Positions 24,987 to 34,311 of a DNA stretch of 63,254 nucleotides are shown one piece after another (position 1 is the first letter of the stretch; every line of letters starts with the position of its first letter). The translations under genes and the position numbers were made by a program. A model generated the notes under the pieces. It searched no databases. It saw only the letters and a program-made list of their open reading frames with translations, and was not told where the DNA came from. The DNA lies in NCBI GenBank assembly GCA_905213265.1, contig CAJMHR010000008.1, positions 1-63,254 of the forward strand. Direction: 5' to 3'. This DNA is from an uncultured Collinsella sp. (GTDB lineage Bacteria; Actinomycetota; Coriobacteriia; Coriobacteriales; Coriobacteriaceae).

Positions 24987-27788
24987 GTGGCAAACGAGTA
25001 CAAGCAGACGATGAATCTGCCCAAGACCGGTTTTCCCATGCGTGCCGGTCTTTCCAAGTCCGAGCCCAAGCGACTCAAGGACTGGCAGGACAACAAGGTC
25101 TACGAGCAGGTTCTGAAGAAGAACGAGGGTCTCAAGAAGTTCGTGCTGCACGACGGTCCTCCGTACGCCAACGGTCCGATCCACATCGGCCATGCCATGA
25201 ACAAGATCTCCAAGGACATGATCAACCGCTACTGGATGATGCAGGGCTATGAGGTTCCCTATGTCCCCGGTTGGGACTGCCATGGTCAGCCGATCGAGCA
25301 TAAGGTCGAGGAGAAGCTCGGCACCGAGAAGTTCAACCAGACCCCCACGGCCAAGATCCGTGAGCTCTGCAACGAGTTCGCTGTCGAGAACATCGAGCTT
25401 CAGAAGGCCGGCTTCCGCCGTCTGGGCGTGCTCGGCGACTGGGACAACCCGTATCTGACGCTCTATCACCAGCACGATGCCGCCGACATCGAGGTCTTCA
25501 AGGCCATGTTCGATAAGGGCATGATTTATCGCGGCCACAAGCCGGTTCACTGGTGCAAGCACTGCCACACCGCGCTGGCCGAGGCTGAGATCGAGTACTC
25601 CGATGAGACGAGCCCGTCCATCTTCGTGCGCTTTGAGATGACCTCCAAGCCCGCCGGCCTCGAGAACTTCGACGGCCCGGTTGACTTTATCATTTGGACG
25701 ACCACGCCGTGGACCATCCCCTCCGACCAGGCCGTTTCCCTTAAGCCCGGCGCCGCCTATGTCGCCGTTGAGCACGAGGGTCGTGCCGAGGTCATGCTCG
25801 AGGACCTGGCTCCCAAGTGCTGCGAGGAGTTTGGTTGGGAGTACACCCCGGTTATGGTCGACGGTAAGCCCTATGTGGTTCCCGCCGAGACCTTCCATCA
25901 CATCCACTACAAGCAGCCGATCTTTGACGGTGTTGAGGGCGTGGCGCTGCTGGCCGATTACGTCGGTGTCGATGACGGTACCGGTATCGTCCACAACTCG
26001 CCCGGCCACGGCGTCGACGACTACTTTGCCTGCCTCAAGGAGGGCATTACCGACATCTGCATGCCGGTCGATGACGACGGCAAGTTCTACACCGGCGAGG
26101 AGTTTGGTACCGGTGGCCCCTTCAGCGGTATGGACACCGATGAGGCCAACCCGCACATCATCGAGTTCCTGCGCGAGCGTGGCACCCTGGTCCTCGAGAA
26201 GAAGATCACGCACAGCTATCCGCACTGCTGGCGCTGCAAGCATCCGGTGCTCTTCCGTGCTACCGACCAGTGGTTTGTCTCGATGGACAAGACCGGTTTG
26301 CGCGAGCAGGCTGGTAAAGAGGTCCGCGAGAACGTCAAGTGGTATCCGGCCCACGCGGCTAACCGCATTGGCGCCATGGTCGAGCAGCGTCCCGACTGGT
26401 GCATCAGCCGTCAGCGCAACTGGGGCGTGCCTATCCCCAGCTACACCTGCGCCGACTGCGGCGAGAAGGTCATGAACGACGCTACTCTCGACGCCGTCAT
26501 CAAGCTCTTCCACGAGAAGGGCTCCGACGCCTGGTTCACCGACGCTCCCGAGAGCTACCTGGGCGAGGCCTGCGTCTGCCCCAAGTGCGGCGGCCATCAC
26601 CTCAAGGCCGATAAGGACATCCTCGACGTGTGGTGGGATTCCGGCGTGTCTTGGAAGGCCGTCTGCGAGTACCGTCCCGAGCTGGAGTATCCGGCGGACG
26701 TGTATCTCGAGGGCTCCGACCAGCACCGCGGTTGGTTCCAGAGCTCGCTGCTCACCTCGGTGGGCGCCAACGGCCACGCCCCGTACAAGGCGGTCGTCTC
26801 TCAAGGCTTCACCCTCGACGGCCAGGGCCGCAAGATGTCCAAGTCGCTCGGTAACGTCATCGACCCCAACAAGGTCTGTGACGAGATGGGTGCCGACATC
26901 ATCCGTCTGTGGGTTGCATCTGTCGATACCAGCTCCGACGTTTCCATCGACCACGAGATCCTCGCTCGTACGTCCGATGCCTACCGTCGTTTCCGCAACA
27001 CGCTGCGCTTCCTGCTCTCCGAGCTCGAGGGCCAGTTTGAGCCCGAGACCGACGGCGTCGCCTTTGCCGACCTGTTGCCGCTCGACAAGCTCATGGTTGC
27101 CCGTCTGACCCAGGTCCAGGCCGAGGTCGACGACGCTTACTCTTGCTACGAGTTCCCGCGCGCTTACCGTGCGCTCTACGACTTCGTGGTTACCGAGCTC
27201 TCCAACGTGTATCTCGACGCCCTGAAGGACCGTCTGTACTGTGAGAAGCCCGGCTCGCTCGAGCGCCGCAGCGCCCAGACCGTGCTGGCCGAGCTCTTCT
27301 CGATGCTCATGCGCGACCTTCAGCCGATCCTGTCCTACACGGTCGACGAGGCCATGGCCTATGCGCCCGCCGGCTGCGTCGATCACCAGAAGTACGCCGC
27401 GCTGCTCGATTGGTACAAGTCGCCCATCACGTTCGACGAGGCCAATGAGTTTGAGGGCGTGCTCGAGGCTTCACTCGAGCTCCGTAGCGCCGTGACCAAG
27501 GCCCTTGAGGATGCCCGCTCCGCCGGTACCTTCACCAAGAGCCAGCAGGTCCGCGTCAAGGCGGTCGTTCCCGCCGAGATGTACGCGCTGCTGACCGGTG
27601 ATAAGGCCGTCGACCTGGCCGAGTTCTACATCGTTTCCGATGTTGAGCTGACCCAGGGCGAGGAACTCTCCGTTGCCATCGAGGCAGCCGAGGGCGAGTG
27701 CTGCGACCGTTGCTGGAACTATCGCACCACCGTCGGCGAGTACAACGGCCACGCTCACATCTGCAAGCGCTGTGCTGATGCGCTCTAG
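24987..27788 (+). CDS. ileS: Isoleucine-tRNA ligase
   Basis: 933-aa class I synthetase. HIGH motif PIHIGHAMNK is near residue 63, the CP1 editing insert spans about 180-390, KMSKS (GRKMSKSLGN) is near 615, an anticodon-binding domain follows, and the C-terminal zinc finger is CDRCWNYRTT...CKRCADAL. This is the bacterial IleS type. The start is GTG 24987, with AAAGGGG at 24976-24982. Expression is controlled by the T-box directly upstream. Confidence 0.96.
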   Translation: MANEYKQTMNLPKTGFPMRAGLSKSEPKRLKDWQDNKVYEQVLKKNEGLKKFVLHDGPPYANGPIHIGHAMNKISKDMINRYWMMQGYEVPYVPGWDCHGQPIEHKVEEKLGTEKFNQTPTAKIRELCNEFAVENIELQKAGFRRLGVLGDWDNPYLTLYHQHDAADIEVFKAMFDKGMIYRGHKPVHWCKHCHTALAEAEIEYSDETSPSIFVRFEMTSKPAGLENFDGPVDFIIWTTTPWTIPSDQAVSLKPGAAYVAVEHEGRAEVMLEDLAPKCCEEFGWEYTPVMVDGKPYVVPAETFHHIHYKQPIFDGVEGVALLADYVGVDDGTGIVHNSPGHGVDDYFACLKEGITDICMPVDDDGKFYTGEEFGTGGPFSGMDTDEANPHIIEFLRERGTLVLEKKITHSYPHCWRCKHPVLFRATDQWFVSMDKTGLREQAGKEVRENVKWYPAHAANRIGAMVEQRPDWCISRQRNWGVPIPSYTCADCGEKVMNDATLDAVIKLFHEKGSDAWFTDAPESYLGEACVCPKCGGHHLKADKDILDVWWDSGVSWKAVCEYRPELEYPADVYLEGSDQHRGWFQSSLLTSVGANGHAPYKAVVSQGFTLDGQGRKMSKSLGNVIDPNKVCDEMGADIIRLWVASVDTSSDVSIDHEILARTSDAYRRFRNTLRFLLSELEGQFEPETDGVAFADLLPLDKLMVARLTQVQAEVDDAYSCYEFPRAYRALYDFVVTELSNVYLDALKDRLYCEKPGSLERRSAQTVLAELFSMLMRDLQPILSYTVDEAMAYAPAGCVDHQKYAALLDWYKSPITFDEANEFEGVLEASLELRSAVTKALEDARSAGTFTKSQQVRVKAVVPAEMYALLTGDKAVDLAEFYIVSDVELTQGEELSVAIEAAEGECCDRCWNYRTTVGEYNGHAHICKRCADAL

Positions 27789-27828
27789 TTATGCGGTTTT
27801 ACCAAACCACGTAACCGGTTGACGCTGC

Positions 27829-27926
27829 AAACCCGCCAGAGCGGCAATCTGCCTTTCAGCTTCGGCGGCATGACCATAAGGTCTATGCCGCCTTGCTTCA
27901 AGGCACCTTGCTCGCTCTGGCGGGTT
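27829..27926. repeat. 98-nt near-continuous hairpin element downstream of ileS
   Basis: A perfect 14-bp outer stem (27829-27842 with 27913-27926) encloses further paired blocks: GCCTT with AAGGC, then GGCGGCAT and GACC with GGTC and ATGCCGCC around an ATAA loop. Nearly the whole element folds back on itself. It is followed by TTTTCG, so it may end ileS transcripts, but it is far longer than an ordinary terminator. Confidence 0.75.
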
Positions 27927-28027
27927 TTCGCTGTCGGTAACGAATCGTCGGCTATTTCCTTGTTGGTCAATATAAGATATTAATTTGCGTTAAACGTATT
28001 CGATGTTCTTGAGGGTAGGGGATTTCT

Positions 28028-28627
28028 TTGGGTCATTCTGCGGATATGACGCCGCCTTTGCGTTGGCGGTTAGGTGTTGCTGGTGGGGTAGCGCTCATTG
28101 TTCTGCTTGTTGACCAGCTGACCAAGCTTGCTGTTCGTGCCGTGGGCGATGCTCTGCATATGACTGTTATCCCTGGTGTGATCGACTTCCTTTTCGTGCG
28201 CAACATCGGTGCTGCCTTTAGCATGGGCGAGGGGCATGGCATAGCGTTTGCTGTGCTGGCGCTTGCGGTCATTGTCGCCATTGCCGTGTACTTGCTCCGT
28301 GCGTCTCAGCTCGCTCGTCTTGAGGTTGTGGGCATGGCTATGGTTGCGGGCGGCGCCATCGGTAACGCGATCGACCGCCTCGCCTTTGGCTTCGTGACCG
28401 ATTTTATCGCCACCACCTTCATCGACTTCCCCGTCTTTAACGTGGCCGATATCGGCATCACCGTAGGCGTCGTGCTTGCCCTCATCGGCTACATGTTCTT
28501 GAGCCCTGCGGCCCGCGAAGTTGATGCGACTGCCGAGCTCAATGCCCGTGATGAGGCCCGCGCCAAGCGCAAAGCCAAGCAGCGTGGGGAGCGTGCCCGC
28601 AAGATTCGCGAAAGGAATGAGCGTTAA
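28028..28627 (+). CDS. lspA: Lipoprotein signal peptidase LspA
   Basis: 199-aa type II signal peptidase in the membrane; it cleaves prolipoproteins before the lipidated cysteine. Four membrane segments lie in residues 15-165. The catalytic aspartates lie in GGAIGNAIDRL and FNVADIGI. A basic C-terminal tail of about 30 residues (RAKRKAKQRGERARKIRERNER region) is longer than usual. The start is TTG 28028, with AGGGGA six bases upstream; ATG 28046 has no ribosome-binding site. It overlaps the next gene by one base. Confidence 0.93.
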   Translation: MGHSADMTPPLRWRLGVAGGVALIVLLVDQLTKLAVRAVGDALHMTVIPGVIDFLFVRNIGAAFSMGEGHGIAFAVLALAVIVAIAVYLLRASQLARLEVVGMAMVAGGAIGNAIDRLAFGFVTDFIATTFIDFPVFNVADIGITVGVVLALIGYMFLSPAAREVDATAELNARDEARAKRKAKQRGERARKIRERNER

Positions 28628-29640
28628 TGGCCGACATCCATATTCTTGTTGCCGACGATTGCTCTGGCCAGCGTCTCGACGCCTTTCTGGGTGCCAACGA
28701 CGGCTGCCCCACGCGCTCTGCCTGCGCGCATCTGATCGAGGGCGGCGCCGTAATCGTGAACGGCGAGACCTGCCTATCAAAAAAATATGCTGTGCGCTCC
28801 GGTGACCGCATCTCGGTCGACCTGCCCGAGCCGCATGATCCCACTGATGTGATTCCCGAGGCCATCCCCCTCGATATCCGTTACGAGGACGACTACCTCA
28901 TCGTGCTCTCCAAGCAGCGCGGCCTGGTGTGCCATCCCGCCCATGGCCACGAGAGCGGCACGCTTGCGAACGCTCTGGTCTACCACTGCGGCATTGACCA
29001 TCTGGGTACCGTGCAGGGTGAGGACCGCCCCGGCATCGTGCATCGTTTAGATCGCGATACCTCGGGCCTCATGCTTGCGGCAAAAGACGACGACACGCAG
29101 CGCGCGCTCCAAAATCTCATTCGCACGCGCACGCTCGATCGTCGCTATATCACGCTCGTTCACGGACATATCGCTATGGATGAGGGCGCCATTAACACCG
29201 GCATTGCCCGTTCTACGCGTGACCGTGTCAAGATGGCGGTTTCGGACGATCCTTTCGCGCGCCAGGCCATTACGACCTTTAAGGTCCTCGAGCGCTTCGA
29301 TTCCACGCGTTTTGACGACGGCTATACGCTCGTCGAGTGCCACCTGTTTACGGGCCGCACGCATCAGATTCGCGTGCATATGCGCCATATCAACCACGCT
29401 TGCGTGGGCGATCCGCTCTACGGCAAGTGCGATGCACGCGCCGATCAGGGTCTGACCAGGCAATTCCTTCATTCCTGGCGTGTTGCATTCGACCATCCCG
29501 TGACGGGGGAGCGCATTGAGTGCCGCGACGAGCTACCGTGGGATCTCGCCGCGGTTCTTGACGACCTGGCCCCGCGCTCGCTTGGCCGCACCGCTGCCGG
29601 CGACGAAATCGTTCCGCAGCTCGGTCTGCTCGAAGCCTAG
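28627..29640 (+). CDS. RluA-family 23S rRNA pseudouridine synthase (RluD-like)
   Basis: 337 aa. An N-terminal S4 domain (about 14-75; GQRLDAFLG) is followed by the RluA catalytic core. The catalytic aspartate is in HRLDRDTSGLML near residue 138. Further motifs are RRYITLVHGH and TGRTHQIRVHMRHI. The lspA-rluD order is common. The exact uridine target cannot be read from sequence alone. Confidence 0.92.
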   Translation: MADIHILVADDCSGQRLDAFLGANDGCPTRSACAHLIEGGAVIVNGETCLSKKYAVRSGDRISVDLPEPHDPTDVIPEAIPLDIRYEDDYLIVLSKQRGLVCHPAHGHESGTLANALVYHCGIDHLGTVQGEDRPGIVHRLDRDTSGLMLAAKDDDTQRALQNLIRTRTLDRRYITLVHGHIAMDEGAINTGIARSTRDRVKMAVSDDPFARQAITTFKVLERFDSTRFDDGYTLVECHLFTGRTHQIRVHMRHINHACVGDPLYGKCDARADQGLTRQFLHSWRVAFDHPVTGERIECRDELPWDLAAVLDDLAPRSLGRTAAGDEIVPQLGLLEA

Positions 29641-29658
29641 CCAGTATTAGGTGGTTTC

Positions 29659-29688
29659 TTGAACTCGGTAAGCCTGCGGTAAGATATA
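29659..29688 (+). promoter_or_regulatory. Candidate promoter of the glycosyltransferase gene
   Basis: TTGAAC at 29659-29664 and AGATAT (29682-29687) or GATATA (29683-29688), with a 17-18 nt spacer. Confidence 0.42.
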
Positions 29689-29722
29689 CGGTTGTTTACG
29701 TAACGCGTTCTCGGGAGCCTGC

Positions 29723-31018
29723 ATGCTCGCCTTTTTACAAACCAACACACCCATCGTGATCTTCAACCAGATTGTTGTCACGCTGCTCACGGTCTGCTTT
29801 CTGTACCAGGTGGTCTTCTTTGTCATTGGCGCTCTTCGTGGCGAGGTCGCGCCTCCCAAGGCCAAAAAACTTCACCGCTATGCCTTCTTCATTGCTGCGC
29901 ATAACGAGGAAGCCGTAATTGCCAACCTCGTTCGCTCCATCAAGGACCAGGATTATCCGTCCGAGCTCATCGAGGTCTTCGTGGTCGCCGATGCCTGCAC
30001 CGACAACACCGCTCAGCTCGCGCGTGAGGCGGGCGCCATCGTCTATGAGCGTAACGACCTGGCCCGTAAGGGTAAGAGCTGGGTCATGGACTTTGGTTTT
30101 GACCGCATCCTTAACGAGTATCCCGACACGTTTGAGGGCTACTTTATCTTCGATGCCGATAACGTTATCTCCCGCGATTATGTGTCCAAGATGAACGATG
30201 CCTTTGACCAGGGATTCCATGTGGTTACGAGCTATCGTAACTCCAAGAACTTTGGCAGCTCGTGGATCTCGGCAGCTAATGCTACCTGGTATCTGCGTGA
30301 GGCCCGCTTCCTCAACAACGCGCGTAATATCTGCAAGACGTCCTGTGCTGTCTCGGGTTCGGGCTACCTTATCTCCGCCAGCGTGATCGAGGGTATGCAT
30401 GGCTGGCAGTTCCATACGCTGACCGAGGACATCCAGTTCACCACGTTCTGTGCCATTCACGGCATTCGCATCGGTTATGCGCCGGCGGAGTTCTTTGACG
30501 AACAGCCCGTGACGTTCAAGGCATCCTGGAAGCAGCGTATGCGCTGGACCAAGGGCTTCTACCAGGTGTTCTTTACCTACGGTAAGCACCTGGTCAAATC
30601 GACCTTCCGCTATCATCGCTTTGCCGCCTACGACATGTTTATGACCATCGCCCCGGGTATGCTGCTGTCCTTGATCTCGATGCTCGCTAATGCGACGTTC
30701 TTGATTGTGGGTGGCCTTTCGCATGGTTTCTTGGCAACCGAAGTCGAGATGCAGGCGTGCGCCGCTTCGCTCATTATGACCTTCGCCATGATGTATCAGA
30801 CGTTCTTCATCCTGGCGCTGCTCACGACTATCTTTGAGTACAAGCATATTCACTGCGCGCAAAAGTGGCGCCTGGTGACTAACCTGTTTACCTTCCCGAT
30901 CTTTATGTTCAGCTATATCCCCATCACGGTGGCTGCGCTGTTCCTGAAGGTTGATTGGGTGCCGACGCAGCACGCCGTCAACGTCACCCTTGACGAGGTC
31001 ATGCAAGGCGCCAAATAA
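29723..31018 (+). CDS. Membrane family-2 glycosyltransferase
   Basis: 431 aa. An N-terminal membrane segment is followed by a GT-A domain with AAHNEEAVI, VVADACTDNT, the metal-binding DAD near residue 143, TED (LTEDIQF) and QRMRW near 270, the motif of processive GT2 enzymes. Three or four C-terminal membrane segments follow. It probably extends a polysaccharide or glycolipid head at the membrane; the sugar is unknown. It stands alone between RluD-like and A24 peptidase genes, so no capsule or teichoic acid cluster helps to define its product. Confidence 0.88.
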   Translation: MLAFLQTNTPIVIFNQIVVTLLTVCFLYQVVFFVIGALRGEVAPPKAKKLHRYAFFIAAHNEEAVIANLVRSIKDQDYPSELIEVFVVADACTDNTAQLAREAGAIVYERNDLARKGKSWVMDFGFDRILNEYPDTFEGYFIFDADNVISRDYVSKMNDAFDQGFHVVTSYRNSKNFGSSWISAANATWYLREARFLNNARNICKTSCAVSGSGYLISASVIEGMHGWQFHTLTEDIQFTTFCAIHGIRIGYAPAEFFDEQPVTFKASWKQRMRWTKGFYQVFFTYGKHLVKSTFRYHRFAAYDMFMTIAPGMLLSLISMLANATFLIVGGLSHGFLATEVEMQACAASLIMTFAMMYQTFFILALLTTIFEYKHIHCAQKWRLVTNLFTFPIFMFSYIPITVAALFLKVDWVPTQHAVNVTLDEVMQGAK

Positions 31019-31026
31019 TCACCACC

Positions 31027-31068
31027 AAAACCACCACAAAGGAGACAGGCACCTTTGTGGTGGTTTTT
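31027..31068. terminator. Terminator hairpin, CCACAAAGG type
   Basis: Perfect 16-bp stem (31027-31042 with 31052-31067), a 9-nt loop AGACAGGCA, then a T run. Its core and loop resemble the minus-strand reading of the hairpin at 23366-23405, while stem bases differ in a compensating way. Confidence 0.9.
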
Positions 31069-31099
31069 GTTTTTGCGATGTAACTCGAGGAGGAGTCCG

Positions 31100-31522
31100 A
31101 TGGTCTATATCCCGTTTTGGATTTGCATCTTTGCCGGCGTGGCAATTGATGCCCGAGAGCGACGGTTTCCCAATGGGCTTGCCGGCGCATGTGCCGTGGC
31201 GGCGTTGGCGGGCGTTTGGCTCGACCTCGGTTTGAACACAGCGCTTGACCACGCCGGTCTTGCGGTCATCGTCTACCTTGGCCTTGTGCTTACCGAGTCG
31301 CTCTGGCGTAGAGTTCGCCACGCTCCTGGCATTGGCATGGGGGACGTCAAGGCACTCTTTGCCCTTTGTACCTTCGATCCCCTGGGCGGCGTTGTCGCGT
31401 TTGCGGTTGCGCTCCTGACCCTTGCCGTCGCTTGCCTCATCGCAAAATCGCGCTCCCTGCCATTGCTCCCGTTTTTAGTGCCGATTTTTGCCATAATCGA
31501 GGTCGTGAGCTGCACTTTGTAA
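31100..31522 (+). CDS. A24-family prepilin peptidase-like protein
   Basis: 140 aa, with about four to five hydrophobic segments. The two catalytic aspartates of aspartic prepilin peptidases are visible: AIDARERRFPNGL (residues 14-26) and GIGMGDVKALFAL (GxGD). It lacks the N-terminal methylase domain, so it resembles the TadV/CpaA short form. ATG 31100 has AGGAGGAG upstream. No pilin or secretion genes are adjacent, so its substrate is unknown. Confidence 0.85.
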   Translation: MVYIPFWICIFAGVAIDARERRFPNGLAGACAVAALAGVWLDLGLNTALDHAGLAVIVYLGLVLTESLWRRVRHAPGIGMGDVKALFALCTFDPLGGVVAFAVALLTLAVACLIAKSRSLPLLPFLVPIFAIIEVVSCTL

Positions 31523-31553
31523 CCGATTGCGCATCCTTTTTAAGGAGCATGCC

Positions 31554-32801
31554 ATGGAATCTAATCAAGAAACGGCCGTCATTAAGGCGCGCATGGACCG
31601 TATTCCCTCGGCGTTGTCGCCCGAGCTTGTCGAGCGCATTGCCGCCGATCGTGCTTCGGGCTATGTCAACCCGTATCGTTGCAACGATGATCAGGTCATT
31701 CGTCGTATTGATCGCGCCGCCGACAAAGGCACGCTTATGCGTCCGGCGTTTATGCGCGATACCGAAAAGATACTTCATCTTCCGGCGTACACCCGTTATG
31801 CAGGCAAAACGCAGGTCTTTAGCTTCCGTAGCAATGATGATCTTTCACGCCGCGGTTTGCACGTACAGCTTGTCTCCCGCATTGCGCGCGATATCGGTCG
31901 CGCCCTGGGGCTCAATTGCGATCTGATCGAGGCGATTGGCCTGGGTCACGACTTGGGACACACGCCTTTCGGCCATGCCGGCGAGCGCTTCCTCAACGAT
32001 ATCTATCATGAGCGTACGGGGCGTTATTTTTTCCATAACGTGCAGTCGGTTCGCGTGCTCGACGCGTTGTATGGCCGCAACGTGTCGCTCCAGACGCTCG
32101 ACGGCGTGCTATGCCATAACGGCGAGTACGAGCAGCGTGTGTTTGAGCTCTCGGACATGAGCTCCTTTGACCAGTTTGACCAGACGGTTGAGGATTGCAT
32201 TGCCACGGGCTATAGCGCAATTGGGCATCTGCGTCCCATGACGCTCGAGGGCTGCGTCGTTCGCATCTCGGATATTCTTGCCTACGTCGGTCGTGACCGT
32301 CAGGATGCGATCGCGGCGGGCCTGCTGTCACCCGACGCTTTTGATGATGGCCGGGGCGGTGCCTACAACAGTTGGATCCTCACGCATGCCTCCATCGATA
32401 TCGTTGAGCACAGCTATGGTAAGCCGCGCATCGAGATGAGCGAGGACCTGTTTGAGGAAATCCGCCGAGCCAAGCGCGAGAACTACGAGAAGATCTATAG
32501 CAAGGGCGGTATCGAAGGCGATTCCGAGGTGGAGCTGCGCGAGGCGTTCGAAAAGCTCTACGACCGTTGCCTGCGGGATCTAAACAGTGGTGACGAGTCC
32601 TCGTACATCTTTAAGCACCATATTTCGCGCATTGAGCAGCAGCTTTCCTACTACGATCGCACCTATGCCTGGCAGGACGACAAGGATCAAGCCGTGGTGG
32701 ATTATATCGCGAGCATGACGGACGGTTATTTCTGCGAACTGACGAGCAAGCTGTTCCCCGGTCTGGAGTTTCCGCACCGTACCTATATTAACGAACGGTA
32801 G
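31554..32801 (+). CDS. dgt: HD-domain deoxyguanosinetriphosphate triphosphohydrolase-like protein
   Basis: 415 aa. HD-superfamily metal site: first histidine in RRGLHVQLVSRIARDIG, then GLGHDLGHTPFGHAGER near residue 131, and a later aspartate in RISDILAYVGRDRQDA. This matches Dgt-like dNTPases that hydrolyse dGTP/dNTP to the nucleoside and triphosphate. ATG 31554 is chosen because AAGGAG (31542-31547) is six bases upstream. It precedes rarA by about 55 bp. Confidence 0.88.
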   Translation: MESNQETAVIKARMDRIPSALSPELVERIAADRASGYVNPYRCNDDQVIRRIDRAADKGTLMRPAFMRDTEKILHLPAYTRYAGKTQVFSFRSNDDLSRRGLHVQLVSRIARDIGRALGLNCDLIEAIGLGHDLGHTPFGHAGERFLNDIYHERTGRYFFHNVQSVRVLDALYGRNVSLQTLDGVLCHNGEYEQRVFELSDMSSFDQFDQTVEDCIATGYSAIGHLRPMTLEGCVVRISDILAYVGRDRQDAIAAGLLSPDAFDDGRGGAYNSWILTHASIDIVEHSYGKPRIEMSEDLFEEIRRAKRENYEKIYSKGGIEGDSEVELREAFEKLYDRCLRDLNSGDESSYIFKHHISRIEQQLSYYDRTYAWQDDKDQAVVDYIASMTDGYFCELTSKLFPGLEFPHRTYINER

Positions 32802-32855
32802 TTCGTATATATTCGGTATACTGTTAGTGGAAAACGTTTTTGATTGATACACGGG

Positions 32856-34211
32856 ATGGCTATGGACGACCTTTTTTCTGCTTCGACGCGCGAGCGTTCC
32901 TTTCAGAATGCGCCGCTTGCGGTGCGTATGCGCCCCAATTCGCTCGACGAGTATGTGGGCCAGCAAAAGGCCGTCGGTAAGGGCTCATGGTTGCGTGCCG
33001 CGATCGAACACGACGTGCTTTCCAGTGTGATTTTGTATGGGCCGGCCGGTACGGGTAAGACGACGCTGGCCCATATTATCGCCAACCATACTAAGAGCGA
33101 GTTTGTCGAGGTCAGCGCTGTGACGGGCACCGTGAAGGACTTGCGCCGCGTGATTGATGAGGCCAAGACGCGCCTGAATACCTACGACCGCCGCACCATT
33201 CTATTCATCGATGAGATTCACCGCTTCTCTAAGTCGCAGCAGGATGCCCTGCTGCATGCAGTTGAGAACCGTACCGTCATTATGATTGGCGCCACGACGG
33301 AGAATCCGTACTTCGAGGTCAACTCGGCACTGTTGTCGCGTGGGCGTGTGGTGGAGCTTGAGCATCTGAAGGATGAGGATATCGCCACGCTTATTGAACG
33401 TGCGCTTGAGGCACCGCAGGGCTTGAACGGTAAGTTCTCGGCCGATGAGGATACGGTCAAGACCATCTGCACGCTGGCAGCGGGTGACGCTCGCTCGGCG
33501 CTCACGACGCTCGAGCTTGCGAGCGAGATTGCCGTCACGCGTCCCGATACTGAGGGAACGCCAGCGCCCGCGGCGGGGGAGCGCTATCCCATCACCGTGG
33601 ATGACGTGAAGATCGCCAACCCGCGTCGCGGCTTTACATACGACAAAAACGGCGACATGCACTACGACATCATCAGTGCGTTTATTAAGTCTATGCGCGG
33701 TAGTGACCCCGATGCCACGATCTATTGGCTCGCGCGCATGATCGATGCCGGGGAGGATCCTAAGTTTATCGCTCGCCGTATTATGATTCACGCTTCTGAG
33801 GATGTTGGCAACGCCGACCCGCAGGCGCTTTTGATGGCGCATGCCGCGTTTAAATCTGCTGAAGTTATTGGCTATCCTGAATGTCGCATTAACCTTGCAC
33901 AAGCTGCGCTCTATGTGTGCTTGGCGCCCAAGTCCAATGCGTGCGAGGCCTCGATCGATGCGGCGCTAGCCGATATCCATTCTAGTGGGCTTCGCGAGGT
34001 GCCGAGTTATCTGCGCGATCGCCATCGCCCGGGCAGCGATGAATACGGTGTGTATAAGTATCCGCACGATTATCCCGAAGGCTGGGTCGACCAGCGCTAT
34101 TTGCCCGAAGGCTTGGAACGCGGTGCATTTTGGCAGCCTGCCGGCCGCGGTTGGGAAGAATGGCGCGTAGAGCAAAGTGAACGCGACCGCAGCGGGAATG
34201 CACCGAAGTAG
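32856..34211 (+). CDS. rarA: Replication-associated recombination ATPase RarA (MgsA)
   Basis: About 451 aa. AAA+ clamp-loader-like: RPNSLDEYVGQ opening, Walker A GPAGTGKTT near 62, Walker B ILFIDEIHRF, sensor GATTENPYFE, and the C-terminal MgsA domain with EDVGNADPQALLMA and KSNACEASIDAAL. It acts at stalled replication forks. Starts ATG 32856 and ATG 32862 are both possible, neither with a strong ribosome-binding site. Confidence 0.93.
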   Translation: MAMDDLFSASTRERSFQNAPLAVRMRPNSLDEYVGQQKAVGKGSWLRAAIEHDVLSSVILYGPAGTGKTTLAHIIANHTKSEFVEVSAVTGTVKDLRRVIDEAKTRLNTYDRRTILFIDEIHRFSKSQQDALLHAVENRTVIMIGATTENPYFEVNSALLSRGRVVELEHLKDEDIATLIERALEAPQGLNGKFSADEDTVKTICTLAAGDARSALTTLELASEIAVTRPDTEGTPAPAAGERYPITVDDVKIANPRRGFTYDKNGDMHYDIISAFIKSMRGSDPDATIYWLARMIDAGEDPKFIARRIMIHASEDVGNADPQALLMAHAAFKSAEVIGYPECRINLAQAALYVCLAPKSNACEASIDAALADIHSSGLREVPSYLRDRHRPGSDEYGVYKYPHDYPEGWVDQRYLPEGLERGAFWQPAGRGWEEWRVEQSERDRSGNAPK

Positions 34212-34311
34212 CTGCTGATAATTTTGTCCCACGTTGCTGCTCATGGCATGTTCGGTCCCCTTTGGGGTACCATGGAAACCGTCTGTATATCGATTCCTTT
34301 GGGAGGCTTGT

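Noticed and set aside
24882..27386. 834-aa open frame antisense to ileS
   Set aside because: It mirrors ileS codons in a GC-rich, strongly biased gene. Its protein is low-complexity Val/Gly/Asp/His with no known family, and ileS is certain.
34254..34271. Small hairpin GGTCCCC-TTT-GGGG(TA)CC before the DUF948-like gene
   Set aside because: Short, with a bulge and no T run; not convincing as a terminator for rarA.
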